From Magicicada septendecula (taxonomy: Eukaryota; Arthropoda; Insecta; Hemiptera; Cicadidae): a stretch of 64,000 nt of DNA. Positions 25,500-40,099 of this stretch are shown piece by piece. Made by a program: the position numbers and the translations under genes. The notes below the pieces were generated by a model that was not told the origin of the DNA, did not search any database, and saw only the letters and a list, made by a program, of their open reading frames with translations. Position 1 is the stretch's first letter. Every line of letters starts with the position of its first letter. The stretch covers positions 433,769,958 through 433,833,957 of the forward strand of contig CM068372.1 in NCBI GenBank assembly GCA_034769895.1, in the 5' to 3' direction.

Positions 25500-28400
25500 T
25501 AAGTTGTCCTATATGGACAACTGAAGAGGCAATTTTTATTTTGAGCTACCAACTAATTGCTTGAAACTACATTTCCCAATAAAAGCAAGTAATCTTTCGT
25601 GTTTTTTCCAATTCCATCAATTTAATTTTACTATCAAAATTTCCTTATACTCTTTAGCGTAAACTAATACTACACGGTTTAAATATATCTCTGTGAATTA
25701 TAGAAAAAGACGTATTGATATTTTACTTTAATATACGTAAATTTATTACTTTGATATTTTACGTAAATACCTTACGTCATACGTCACTGAAAAGTATCGC
25801 GTCACCTTAGATATATTATTCGATAATGAGTGTAATGCACATGTTGTTAAAAATTATTAAAATATATGTAAAGATAAATTGTTTATTATTAAACAATAGT
25901 GGCATAAACATTAATCATTTTTAAGTGTTCTTTAATATTTTGTATAATTTAAATTCTATTCTTAATACTTTTGTTACCCGGAAACCTTTACATGACTTTC
26001 GTTTCAACAGGAAGTTTCTGTGTTCAACATCTTAAGCTGACACACATCTTAAGTTCAACAACTAATTTAGAGAATGCATACGTAAAACAAATAAAATAAA
26101 TAGAGATGTCTGTATTTGAAAAAGAGACAGCATTTCTACGAAGTATACTTAAGTCTAGATCAAATTTCTCTGCGGTGAATGATTCAAATTAACTTAATTT
26201 TAACATTTAAACTTGCACAAAGAATCAACGTCTAAAAATAAGCAGCGCAGCTAATAAAATAAAAATAAATCCATTAACGGTATGCAATTTCTATATGATT
26301 CTAATAAGTCTTTATGTTCTAAGCAAGGGGTTCTAATATGTGTCTTTGATTTACCTGTGTGTCAAAATACACTCAGATTTAATTTATGTTTTACCCACTG
26401 TTCTGAAAAAACGGTGGATCACAGTTTGAGTAAAACATTATGTAATTCATAGCAACTGAGGAAAATTTAACATGATCTGTACATGGGTGCTACATATTAA
26501 GGAAGCACAAAAAGTATTTTCTTAGAATGTTTAAATAACATGTTAATTATTCCATTATAATACTAATATTGTTGCATGTAGCTTCAAGAATACTTTGATG
26601 CGGACGTTTCTTTGCCCATTGTAGTGATAGAATTGCGAAGTTAAAAGCCATTCGCGCCACCGCTCTGGTGTCTAACGCATGCTGTTAAAACCTTCTTATG
26701 GATAACCATTTATAAACTACTTGAGCTTGATAACTACTTACAAACTACCTTATATTTGACTTCGGTAAGAAAAACAAACGCAGGCTTGATTAAATGTTAA
26801 ATATTAGACCGCCTATAATGTACCGCTGACGACAATAGTTTCTATTTTTAAATTCCATCATCTGGCGGAATGTCAGTCGCTGCTTAACGACAGTAAATTA
26901 GTATAGCTTACATTTATAGTTCGTGTGTGGAAATTGTTCAAACTCCTTTTGTAATCAATTGTAAGTAAACAACTCACTACTCTGTCTTTAAATGAAGAAA
27001 CTTATATTTGACGATTGAAGTCTTCGATTTGTACGTCAATACTGAAAATACTAAATTTAGTATATTAACGACTCAGGAATATTAAGTAACTAATTATACC
27101 TAATACAACATTGTGTAGACTTAATCGTGATAATTAGACAAAGGCAAAAAACATACCATCAACGTCAAGAATAACTGGAGATAACCACAACACTGCCGTG
27201 AGTTACGCTCTCTCGATTAACTGACACCAGATTACACCGACAGCCGACTTTAGCAAACACTTACATAAAACGTACATGTGCCCCTCCAGGTAGTGTTATT
27301 TAATTAAACTTAAATGGACACCATCGGAATCCAACTACTGTCCAAGTTGTGACATATTAGATTCTCACACACTAACTAAACAAATGTCAGAATCCGCAGC
27401 ATATGTTATCAACCTACTTTTATTGTGCTAACGAGATTACGAGAATATGCTTACCTAAACGAGATGTTCTAACGCTAAGCAGAATACAAAAAAGTAAATA
27501 AATAATTATGAATTGTCAGTGCAAAGACGCTAACAATATTAGACGCTAACAGACTACATGTATAGCAAGTTTCATGGTCGCATTACAGTAATATTTCGGG
27601 TGGACAGGTAGCTTAGTAGAGATCGTTAAGAAGTACAAGAATTCTACGCACGCACCTATTAAAATTGAACCCGTTAGAAGTTCATAAACATAACAAGCTA
27701 AACTTATTAGACAGACTTATTAGATACATCTTTAAATATACTTCATCGAATTTCTTAAATAAGTCAATGTTTAATGTTGACGACATAGCTCAAATCGCAA
27801 ATACGAAAGACTTCAAGTATTTTTTGTAATCAAACTAATAAATAACACGGCTCCTACAACGCATAAGAAAGATACTAAAAGTCACTCTTACAATTAGGAA
27901 GAAATGTAATTTGTTTCTAAAATTTAATCTAAATAAATAGTTTATGGAAACAGCTATGGAAAGGGGTATGGTAAACAAAAAGAAGATAACTTGATTAGGT
28001 GTTTAGCACTGCAATACTGGAGCCTCACGTTACTATTTTAGAAGCAGGAATTGCAACTTATTGCGATTGAATTTTTATTAGAATATAACAAACACTATAG
28101 CGTCATATACTCTTTGGACGTCGCTAGAAAATTTTTGCGTTTATTAACAGGTTGCATTAACTTCATTATTACAGCCTAATGATATATACCTGATCTTTAA
28201 ATTGGAAAAACAAACAGTATGTTGATATTTATAGATCGTCTATTCATTAAGAAAAATTAAAAAATAAATCACCCCGATACAAAAAAATGTAAAAAATATT
28301 CTTATCTGGAAAATATAATAAAGCTATATTTTTATTACCATTTACTTTTATTTCTATTATATTAGGAACAATATAAACATGCTACGGATTCAACGTTGAT

Positions 28401-31400
28401 TTAACTCATTTAAATGTTTAAAAATTTGGTGTATTCGTTTTTTAATAAAATTTTTAGATTACATTTTTTCTTTACTCGAATCGTAGTTTCTTATGGAACT
28501 TATTACAAATTAACCAAATTACATTAGCCTTTATTTCTTAATTAAAATATTGTTACAACAAAAACACCACACACATGGTCTGGAAGCTATGATATATAAA
28601 AAAATTGTGTTATGTAAAACTCATGTTACATGAATTTTCTTTATTTTCGTGTTATACATATTACATAGTAATCGTTATTTACGTGTATTTTCCTCTCTAA
28701 TAACGGTTTATATTTTTTAATCTGTCGTCTTATTTTCGTAGATTGGATTATATTTTGAATACTTTGAACTTTTACATAGACTAGTATAAGTTGGTTGACA
28801 GTACTTCTTTGACGTACTTCCATTCACGATTAATTCTTACGAGTCTCTGTAACCTAACAGAGAGGTTCGTTAACTTTTATGATTTTAAATATTGAATTAC
28901 TGTCAGACTCCTTCCACTTGTCGTCAGTTCTCTCAGTTAGAATTTACTTTATTCAGAAATTACTTACTTTTTTAATGTGTCTGTCACATATAAATACATA
29001 ACATAGGCTATAAATCTGTAACTTTAAGTGTTATCCCAAAGCATTACCATTAATTTCAATCAGTAAAAAATAGTGAATTACGTACGTGTTATTCAAGTTA
29101 TAAAATGTTTTCTCACATTGAGGGAAATCACTGAATTTTTTGTTACTGAAAACATACAGTAAAACAGATTTGTTACTTGTAAGCCATATCACCTATTGCA
29201 AATCTTTCTAAATATTTCTCATTTATTTTCGAGTAATTCAAATTAACCATGTGAAACATGCAAGACTAGTTCAAAATAGTGGAACTGTTCTGAGGGTAAA
29301 CTTCGAAATATTGAGTCATATATACTCCCTATACTAGCTACACCCTCGTATCCATTTTAATATATTTTATAATTTCGACGTTGCAGTGGAAACCATACTT
29401 GACGATGTTACAATTGTATACCTAGAATAAGATGGAGCTTTGTTGTATTTAATTTAAAGTTGTTAAGTAGTTACCGATAACAAGAATGTTTTATGTTCTT
29501 GAAGGCACTTAAGGCTCTTCACTCCCATTTAAGTAACATTGCTATTATTATTTTAAAATTACAAATGTCTGATACTTGTATCTGCACATAATATAGCATT
29601 ATTTGATAGTCCGAGACTCTAAACGATATTATTATTAATCTACTTATATTGAGAGGAATAAAGTCTGCTTTGTACAAAACAATGTACGCCTTACCAAAGC
29701 AATCTAAAATATTAATTATTAAATATTAAATGAGTAAGTAACACTGTAAATGATGTAAATCATTTAGAGTGTACATCACTAAAAGTTCACGTTTTTTAAT
29801 GCGTACGTATACGGTACTAGGAGTATATTATAATGCAGCACTTTTTATAGTCTTTCTAGTAAGAGTGCTTGATCCATCCATCCGTTGTATTTAGCAGTTA
29901 CTTCCTGTATTGTGTGCGCCAACAACATGTAAAATAACATTTGTGTCAATCTCCGCTTATAATAGTATAAATTGAAATATTATCTCAAATTCTTGCAATT
30001 TAGTCACAATCAGCATAAAATAATAAATTTACCCCTAAATAAATATTCAAGTTATCTATTTTCCTTTAAAAGTATGTAAGATACTGTTACGGTTAAATAA
30101 GTTTTTGTTACCATTCACACACTTGGTCACACACTTAACATTTTCTGACCTTACCAGATATCTCTAGGATTTTATTGTAGTCCTAGATAAACCTAAGCGT
30201 TTTTCGAGTACCTTAAACTAATTACGCCAATACTGTACTTGAGTACATTAACCTGTATCGCGTGTAAATTAAATCACGTTTAATGCACATCAGGTTTTTT
30301 AAAAGACGAAAAATAAAAAAATTGCATACTGAACAGTTGTATGAAGTCTGTTGTGTACCGAGGAATGAATGTTTCTGCAAAATAGACGTAAAGTATTTAG
30401 AACTTATTGTATTTAGGGCTTAGAAATACAATTTTTATGCAGGATTGTAAACATTTCTCAATGTTTATTTATATTGGGTAGGTAACAAATTATTTAATAT
30501 TTTGTTACTTAATCAATCTGGGGTGTTAAACAACACATGTACGTTTAATATAGATTTTAATTTACTTAACATTTTAACTAATGCTTCTTCAAAAATTTGT
30601 ACCCACCCGTTATAGACTAATAAAAAAGCATATTTAGTGGCATTTAAAGTAATAAAGTATAATAAAGTGAAATAAAATTTAACGTGTTATTGTATTTTAA
30701 TGAACGTTTGTTTGCAAATCTCAAATCAATACTTGAAAATAAAACCCCAATAAAGTTGAAGAAGATCTAATTAGGTTAAAACGCGTTATTAAAATAGAGA
30801 TACAACGTAACTTCCCGATAATTAATTTTACAGCGCCAAACAAGGTAACAAAGTCTACGTAGCTGGTAATAAAGGGAGACATATCGAATTAAATCACAGC
30901 CAGTTAACTTGGTAATAAAAAACACGTAGTCGTACCTTTATTAGCTTACTGTACTTGTTAGAAAAGTGTAATATGAATGTAAAAAGTATCAGTAAAATTT
31001 AAGATAAGCGTAAGGATTGTGAATAAAGTACTGATTTATTTTCAGTTGTTGATTTACTACCTCCAAATATTTGATTTTGTAGTAAAATTACTTAAACGCA
31101 ATGTTTGAACACATTTAGAAATTTCTAGTGTAAAATATGACATTTAATTAACTTCTTACTAAAAGACAATATTATGAAAATAATCATGACAATTATATGG
31201 CAATGCAAATTAACACTTATTAATAATGCTTCAACATAAAATTTAGCATACATGTATTTGCGTGTGTATGTATAATATGTAATAATGGGTTACCAAAAAT
31301 TAATTTATTGAACCATGGTTGAAATGTGACAGTTTTAACTCCGGATTTATTTGACAAATTTCTCTGTTGACAAACACATATTTAAATAAAATTCACTGTC

Positions 31401-34400
31401 TTCTAATATGTTTTTAAAGCAGGTTTTAGTCTTTAACAGGTCTTTAGAGTTTATGATCGAATAGTACTACTAAAACGTGAATTTGCCTTGATTGTAGTCT
31501 GAAGAACGATGTATCTAACTGGAATCTGGTAACCTGATGATCTACAGTTGATCTGCGAGAGTTCTATGGAGTGTCCGTAATAACGTAGATGGCATAGTTC
31601 CAAAAGAGTCATTTTCGGGTATTTATAGGGTTCAAAGTTTTACAAGTTTCTAAACTTAATACGGCTGCGATTTGTTGGTCTTACACCAATTCCAATATGC
31701 CTACGCTTGAAGAGTCTTTCCAAATGTATGCGGACAATCTTCTACTATTACGGATAACACTGCGATTAGAGAAACACTTGTATACAGTGTTTAAATAACT
31801 TGATCTTATATCTCCGATAATCCACTAACAAAGTAATCTATAAAATCATACATTCAACTTTACACACTTCATAATTTTCTTATTCATCATATGGTTTATT
31901 TCGAGCAGACATACATCGCATAAACATATGTAACACTATTTTCCGTTGCTATATATATATGGCGATGCTAATCCCTTGTGTCCTTAATGGCGTAACTAAT
32001 AACAGTACAGTAATACATTGGAAAACAATAGTAAATATACCATAAGTGTCATATATAAGTTACATATAAGTTAGGTTAATAGTTGCCTGTGCAACTGCAA
32101 AACATTTTATAATAGACATACAGAAATTGATTATTATTAAGTAAAATAATGGACTGCTGCAGTTAGAACGTAAATAAAATTTTAAGACTACATTTCACAA
32201 CGGTATATTTTATTTATAAATAAAATACTATTTTCGACTCGGTTTTTTGTAAAATAATATAAAATATTTCAATTTATTTCCTCTGCAAAATTCTCATACT
32301 GCAAAACATAATAGAATTAGTGTTATCAAAATTGATTTACAACATTACTTTCATGTTTCCTTGAATGTTTGTTTTTAGCTGCAGTATTGCATGCCAGAAG
32401 CATCCTGACTTGCATAGGCGTATAGTTTCGTCTCCTGTGTGTTTACACTTGTAAACCTACACCCTGCTACTTAAAAGTTACTAGAATGAATGAAGAAGTA
32501 AAGAAAAGACACTAACTTGCGCACATCTCTTTACAATAAAAGAAAATATTTCTTTGATTTTCTCGTCTTAAATTATAATATGAAAAAAGGAACTAGGCCT
32601 ACTTGATATAGGTTAGTGGGTTTAAATTCGGCACAGAAATCAACTCGTATATTTTCCTGAAAGTAAGTGTATTTTAGGTCTGTTGCCTACGGCACAAAAA
32701 GCATTTTAAACATGACACTAGATTTTTTGTTGCACTTATATGCTGTCTCCTAATTAACATTGTTTACAACAGCAGATAATGTTTGACATAACCCGTCGCT
32801 ATCTGACAACTAACTGATGCAGTGTTGACAACGACTGTGGAATAGATAGTTTATTGAAAACCAGAAAAGTGGATACTCATAAATTGTAGTAACACTTTTA
32901 TTAAACAAAGAACTGTTTGTACTAATCTAAACAATTCGACACTTTTAATAAATACAACCGTCTTATCGCTTGTAACTGAATTGATTACAGCCACGTGCTG
33001 TTGCTGTATTTACAACAAGAAAAGGAATACGACACTTTTCTACCGTGATCTAGATGCCTGGACCGTCAGAAGACGCAGCAACCGTATTGGAAATCGAGAC
33101 AAGATTCCAAGTTTTGTCTCGCAGGCAATGTCGCGATACATGAAAATTGTTACACAGCTACTATGCGAGTTGCCTACTGCAGCGGCATAGTAATTATTAA
33201 TTATTAAGTTATCATTGTTAAAACCGTAAATAATATTGTTGTGCGTCAACGTTGGATTTCCGATCCAGTTATAAATTTGTTTTGTTCTTTATTTCTCTTC
33301 TTTTTTTTAATTAGTAAATGTAATGATATAACAACACGATTTCTGCACTTATAAAAGTCAATAAAGACCGAATTTTCTTTCTTTCATGTTACTTTTAATA
33401 GTTGCAAATATTAATACCAAAATCGCTTTTTACTTCAGTTATTTTAAAGTAATTTTATTCAAACCCGTTGTATGATACAAGTAGATGCCTGTAACTCAAC
33501 TGAAGTGTCTACTACAAATTGTTTGATGTAAATTGTATAACTTGAAAAATTATTTAATTAGCTTAATTATTTTTACGAATTCATGTGATTTAATTTTGTT
33601 TTCATAATTCAAAATTTCATTTATTTTCCACTTTTTTTAATAGTTTTTAAAATACAGTGAAAATTCGCATTACTAAATATTGCAGGAAATCAAAATTCTT
33701 TTAAGTTCGGTTACAAACGGTCAACCATAAGCATGGCACATTATAATAATATGAAACCAAAGAAAGGCATTAAGAGTTTTAAGAGGATTTTTGCGGTAAG
33801 AATAAATCTTGAGAAGGTGAGGCAGGGGAGCCAGTGAGTGTAAGTTATATTGGTTTGACGTTAACAGATCCAACTAGCTGTTCGTGTTTTCGTTTTGTTT
33901 CCTTCACCCGTCGATTTGCTGAACACACCTGGTCACTGCCCACACAGACAGATTACTTTTGTTTTGTCCTCGGCTTCTCGCGCGTAATCAGTTCAGACAA
34001 CGTTTGGGGCAAGATCAGTTCAGCAAAATCTAACGATTGGTGTTCGTTTAAAATGTACTCTTCCCTGTAAATCTAAAGCTATACGCGTACATTGTGATAT
34101 TGTTTTGTTATATTTTACCTGTTATCCGTCTGTACTTTCCTTTTATAATTGCAATCTCACTGCCTGCAGCTTGTTGTTAACTTGTACAATTCTTAAAATA
34201 AAACGTTTGCAGCAGTGTGCTAAAATACTGTTTTAATTTATCTAATGGACTGTATTAACACAGTCGCAGTTACTATTCTAACAACGAATCAAGTATTTGA
34301 AATTCTCATAATCAAGTTATACTTATTATAAAAATGAAAAATCATTGTTTAATACACTTTACGTTTATTAGTAACTATTATTTGTTATTGGCAATGTTAT

Positions 34401-35382
34401 TTGTAAGCCTATAAGTCTTTCTCGTAGCCTCAAAAATCAATTGTTACACTTAATTACCGTTCCTCGCATCTAATCTTCTATTACATTTTCCGTACCCAAA
34501 CTTGCTGCTTCTTTAAAAATCCATATTTCTGGCTGTCTACAAGTATAATCGTTTTACCACTTATATATGTTGTTTGGGTTTGTTTCGTTTCTCGTTTACT
34601 ACAAACCAGACTCCCTTTTATAATCTATAATCTAATCTATTTTACGGTGCTCCACAGCAGGTTTCATAAGACATAATGTACTGGCTCGTTTTTGTACGTT
34701 ATTATCCATTATTAATTTCTATAACTGGCTTCCAAACTTGTGATATGTTAGTATGTATGACGTAAGCTTTTATGTTAATGTAATACACCACCATTAAAAG
34801 AACTACCTGTAACATTGTTTATTTTTGCCTACTGCTTTCAAGGACTGGTTTATGTGTGTATGTTAAAAAATAATACTTTTTATATTTTCCCTTTTCTAAG
34901 GCCGTTAACCTGATATCTGATTCGTTTCTTTATCTGATATATATTTTCTTACATACTCTTTTTGTTTGCCTGTCGAATACCTAAAATTGATATCGTCAGT
35001 GTCTGTTGGTTCATTCATTATAAATGTTTTTACTCAAATTTATATTTGTATATAATATATTAGATTTAGTTTGAACTTACAGACAAGCGTTTTTGCAGCA
35101 AAACAATCATGGCTTTGACATTTGTTAACTACTGAAGAAAATTATATAAATATTGCATTTATTGCTTCAGACTGTATTTATATATAACGATATTTGTGCA
35201 CACCGCTGTTTAATTAACTTGATGAACTAATTTGATTATAAGGTTCAGTAACCAGGTGAGAAGAAGACACTTCAGTAACGGCTTTGTAACACCACATTAG
35301 AGATGCGGTGCACTGGGTTAGTAATTAAACTTATCTGTACGTGCCAGTTTGTCCTGTGACACAGGTTCTATATTAAATCTCA
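25500..35382. other. AT-rich region, no gene recognised
   Basis: Nearly 10 kb with only short open frames (for example 28641-28823 on the -, 32981-33190 and 33834-34070 on the + strand) and none with a recognisable domain. No transposon ends or RNA genes could be identified by eye. Confidence 0.5.
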
Positions 35383-35416
35383 ACACACACGCGCGCGCGC
35401 GCGCGTGTGTGTGTGC
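35383..35416. repeat. Palindromic (CA)n(CG)n(TG)n tract
   Basis: This is a 34-base strictly alternating purine-pyrimidine tract made of AC repeats, then GC repeats, then GT repeats, so it is also an almost perfect palindrome. Such sequence favours left-handed Z-DNA or cruciform extrusion. Confidence 0.9.
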
Positions 35417-35479
35417 ATAAATATATATTTTTAAAAATGGTATTTAAATCAAAGTAGAATAAATTAATATAATTTTACA

Positions 35480-35780
35480 TTAAACTTTCTTTTGAGTAGG
35501 GCTGTATAAAATATAATACGGCAGAGCTGAAAAATTATAGTTGAACCAGTTTTGACCATTCAAACAATGTTCGATTAATAATATTAACAAAATTTTCAAT
35601 AAATCAGAACTGTTGTCGTCATGAACAATAAATAAACCAGAAATTGCAACACCAAAGTCGAGATTATTATTATTAGCATAACGTCCGACTGTGTTTTTTT
35701 GTAATTTTAACTTTTTTGTTATTCCCAGGGGTTTCCCAAGTGACAACTGTGTACAGCCTACAAACGGAATTTCATGTGTT
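35480..35780 (-). CDS. Unassigned coding-like fragment
   Basis: An open frame of about 98 codons (open on the - strand from about 35780 to the stop at 35480) has a protein-like composition: FVGCTQLSLGKPLG near the start, NNNNLDFGVAISGLFIVHDD in the middle, and NWFNYNFSALPYYILY before the C-terminus. I do not recognise the family. There is no convincing ATG, so it would be an exon, a gene fragment or an old inserted sequence. Nothing around it is informative. It may also be chance openness in AT-rich DNA. Confidence 0.25.
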
Positions 35781-38700
35781 TAATACACAAACATCTGGAA
35801 GCGTTTGTTACAGTAAAATCTGTCATTGACGGAAATCGATATTTAGCTCTGTTTACCACCGCACTTGTTGAGCATGCCTTTTTGTTTCTTCTAGATAAAA
35901 TCTGCTATAAATACTGAAGGAAATCTTTAAAAATACACTTGTAACGTACGCATCTATCGTACGTTTGACCTTGAAAATACTCTTATGTTCTATCTAGTCA
36001 TCTTTTATATTAACAATTGAAGATGTTGGTCATAAGTTTTATACTGTTTTCCATTATGTACAAGTTTGTATATTTTAAGTAGTAAGCATTTTTAAAATGC
36101 TTTGAATACTATGTAACACTTGTTAACTATTATACACGTAAAATTAAAGTTTTATACCTCTTTTAATTTGAAAATATTAAATATGTAAAATTGTATGACT
36201 TCAATTAATACCCAAAATATACTCTCCATTGTAAGTACAGAAACCATAGTAAATTTAAAAAATGCAATTTTTGTCACTACCGGCTCTTGGCTCTCTGTTT
36301 TGGCTACCTGTTCTTGGCTCAACTTAGGCTTTATTTTCTATTATGCCACAATGATAATCCAATAATTGAGCCAAGCTTTATTATCATATGATATGAGCCA
36401 AGCCAAAACATGTGACATGTATAATTTTATTTTGTATAGTTCTATATGTAAGGTGGAAAAAAGGTAATTAATTTAAAATAAACGAAAATTAAACAACGGA
36501 AATGAAAGAGAAAAGCGCTTTTTTAATATATTATTAGACACTTACTTGCTTAGGGGACACTGCCGTATCATTTAATAATAATGAGTTATTACACCCGCAC
36601 ATACACACATGACAATTCTCATGTATGTTAACGCTGATTTATATTTAGACGGTATAATGTGCTGTACAAACTGTGAAAACTTGATCGCGCTAAAATTGGC
36701 TCTTTTTAGCAACTGGGAGAATGTGACTCGTGATTGATTAAAGAATCTGTGTTAACTAGCCTACATACATATTGGCAATATTAAGCGTATTACTTAAAAA
36801 TTATCTGTAACAATGAGTGTAGTCCTCATTTTATTTTGCTAAAAATTACTTTAATAATCCAACAACATAAGAACGTTTGTTACGAACTAAAAGGCAGTAA
36901 TATCCCATCAAGAAAACAATTTATTAGACATACAGACTTAAGATATAGTGACTTAAGGTATATAATGACATAAAGACATTCAATGTATTTAAGTAGCCGT
37001 TTTATTTCATATAAACTTGTTTGTTATAATAAAATTAAACAGTTCACTGTATAATTGTTACGTATACTTAACGCTTGAAATTTTAGGTCTTGTCGTTTGT
37101 AAGTAGTATATCAAAAACATAATTCAAACCGGCGTGATAAGTTATCTGACGGTGTTACTTGCACTAAAGTATATAAACAAAAACAACGGCGAGTACTGAT
37201 AAAACAAAACAAGTTGCGGAAAGACGTTCACACTTTTGTACGATTGTCACTGAGATGAGGACATTCAGTCGTGCTGATACATTAGTGACACGATAATTGA
37301 CATCCGTTGGCGAATCAGGAAGTACGAGTCACATTACAAATACGAGGATCACGTTGATTATACCGGTTGTTTTCTAATGACATGAATAATTACAAACCAT
37401 TATTTTACAATCATATGCTGGTAATTACTGTTTACATATGGAATGTGAAAAATAAGTACAGAAAGTAAGATTACTGTTAGATACCTATTTTAATTTAGTG
37501 CAACACTATGGTTTATTAATTTATAATTTGTGATAATTCGAGTTATATCAAAATTGTATTTATACATGCTTAGAAAAGTCATTCTAAACAGATCAGTAAA
37601 TGTATTGAAACTATTTGTAAGTTTGAAAGATTTTCCCAAGTTTGAAGTAAGATTTCTTGTTTGTGTGTTGATTTCTTTAGATCTTTGACTTAAGTAACAG
37701 GATAATATGGTTAATGTACTTGATATGACGAAGTACTTTATTCTTAATTATCGTCACTTCTAGGATTTAACTTACTTACGCCTACATCTTTGTATTTGTA
37801 GTAGATTGTTACGCATGTATAACTGCGAATATTGTTAATAATAATAATAATTCCAAACCTACTTCTGAGCCTGCGGGGCGTGGGATGGCAGCAGTAACTC
37901 ACATGGCTAACAGGTCAGTGGTAACCGAGCTTTGACAAAGTTGTGTGAACCGGTTGAAAATACATGGTAAACCAAGGAGGGACCGATAGTGCCGAAGCGT
38001 GGATGGCTCTACGTTAGTGAGTCGCAGACGATGGACTCAGGTAACTAGGACGCACCCAGTTGTATTTAATCTGTGGTAATCTGCTGCACTCAAGGGCCCT
38101 GCCGCGATTGCCTGTTTATACTGTACTCTTAAAGCCAAAATATCATCCTATTTTATTTGTAATCCTAGGCTTAAGGGATCCCCTAAAATTCCTCGTCATG
38201 AATATTCTTCTCCTCCGGGTGAAAAGACTATGAACTACTCTATTGTTGTTATAGAAATGCTTTTGGCACTACCTGAAAATATAAAAGTGGCTAATTATCC
38301 AGTTACGAAGAGAACAGAGTGGTGCTTTGCTAAAATGAGGCCCTTTCTTATTGCTTAAGTAATATCATGTGCTGAATCTCAAGTAAACGAAAACACAGAT
38401 AACTGCTGTGGGGCGTATTTTTTAAAAACGCAGTCAGCTGATCAGAGCGGAGTAATGACATTGATGTTGAAGTAATTCGCTATGGAAAACTAAAGACCAG
38501 AAAATGTTTAAGAGTTTGCAGACATTTGCTCAATTGCTCTCAGTCCGAGATAAACATTGAAATGAACTCTCAGTGTGTCACAGCTTTTCGGAGGCTGAGG
38601 GGATGGACAAACGTTTTCACCTACCTGAAACGTTCTAATGTTCAACCGTACAGTATTTCCAGAGAAAATGAAAGCTGGTATTCTGTGAGGCTGAGCGTGC

Positions 38701-39790
38701 GGGGTTTCACACCTCAACATATGCATCGTTCCCAGTTTAGAGGAACAGCCTTTACATGTAAGAGACTCAAAAACTTGTCTGTGTTTGGGAACCAACCCAC
38801 AGCGATGAAGTGAGTAAATTGTGGAGAACAGCATACACCTAGGTTCAAGAAGTGTCATGCGTATGAAAGATAAGTACGTATACAAGAAACAAACAACACA
38901 TAGAAAATGAGCTATGTTGTAGCAAGGAAATTTGTAAATTCAGACACAAACAGAAAATGGCAATGACAGAGATACACGCAAGCAACAAACCGTAGATACG
39001 CAGATAAGTAAAGATTTGATGCCAGCTGTAGCCACATTTATTGAGAAATATTTGAAGACTGCTGCCTAATTAGTAATATTTATCTCGTGGCAGCAATCTA
39101 TCAAACCTTACACACTAAACTGCGAGCGGTAACATATATTAAAACAGCGCTCACTTATCTCTGCGTTACAAATCGATAGCACGACATACGTGTTACGCAG
39201 ACAAAACAGTTGAGTGGTTTGTGATAATGGAATAGAATTTTTTTGCAAAGGTTAAATACAGTATTATTCTAATACAAAGTAAAGTTGGAAATCTTCAGAT
39301 CCTGTAATTACAACATTGTATTTTCACTAATCGAGTTATATATTTATATCAAAGTTTCACATTGCATTGCTATTTGCCTAAGTGTATATCAAATAGTGGA
39401 ATATTCTTAGAGACTATAACGAGAGTCACTAATTCTTTGTTTCTTACCGCAGTCAAACAGACTGCGAATACCGGTTGGCCTATACAGCAACTTCCTACAG
39501 GAGGCAAAATTTAATTCTTATTAAAATTTTAAATTTATGGGCAACATGAAATAAATAATATAAGTCTTATCAATGTACAATTGTACAATTAACAATTACA
39601 CTATTGCAAAAAAACATGTATTTAAAAATCGCAACTCTCGAAATATTTATGTGCTTAAATTTATACAGGAATACATACAAAACGCTTTTACACTGTGAGT
39701 GTAAAATAATTATTAGGTAACAAACAAAATCTTTAATCACTAATTAATGACAACTTAGTCACACTAAACAAGGATTACGGGTCTCTAAGT
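35781..39790. other. AT-rich region, no gene recognised
   Basis: A small cluster of direct and inverted CTTGGCTC/GAGCCAAG motifs lies at 36281-36405. A GC-richer island at about 37860-38120 and the overlapping open frames at 38508-38885 (both strands) are unusual for the neighbourhood but contain no motif I recognise; the island could be the 5' part of an old retroelement. Confidence 0.45.
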
Positions 39791-40051
39791 CTTTTTTTCT
39801 TTAGTATTAAAAACTCTTTAACTGTTTCACTGACATTAATATTTCGCGTCAATTCGTGTACTTCAAAGGGCTAAATCACTCAATGCCATTTGCGCCATGG
39901 TCCTCCATAGGTATGATTTTATGTGTTCAAGCTCAGAAAAACTCTTTGCTGAAGCCTTGTTACTGGCATTGTTAGGTAGAGCTGTAAGGCGATGACCAAA
40001 TCCAGTACGCTGTTTTAAAACAACTTTTATCCTCTTAACTATATATAACAC
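39790..40051 (-). pseudogene. hAT transposase C-terminal dimerisation domain (ZMYM1-like), fragment
   Basis: On the - strand the frame reads SVVLYIVKRI, then ALPNNASNKASAKSFSELEH, IKSYL, TMAQMALSDLAL and then a stop (39863). In ZMYM1-like hAT proteins this block is 'LP.SVAS.E.SFSKLK.IK.YLRSTM...RL..LA'. After the stop the codons still resemble the family tail (EVHELTRNINVSETVKEF), so the stop is a later mutation. The domain normally mediates transposase dimerisation. Confidence 0.75.
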
Positions 40052-40099
40052 TACCGACTCGGATCACAAAATTATTCGTCGTCGTCGTCGTCCTTTAAA

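Larger units (their letters stand above)
24340..25500 (-). mobile_element. Second Penelope-like element relic (- strand)
   Basis: The order on the - strand is RT C-terminal region (about 25447-25130), GIY-YIG endonuclease (about 25013-24747), a non-coding 3' segment with a 39-bp duplication (24552-24639), and a hammerhead-like motif (24424-24392). It is 5'-truncated. Its protein and non-coding sequences differ clearly from the element at 5.3-6.7 kb, so it is another family. Confidence 0.8.

Noticed and set aside
38508-38885. Overlapping ORFs on both strands (125 and 95 codons) as a gene
   Set aside because: No motif on either strand, and open frames on both strands suggest low stop-codon density in a GC-richer patch. 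Left within the unassigned region.
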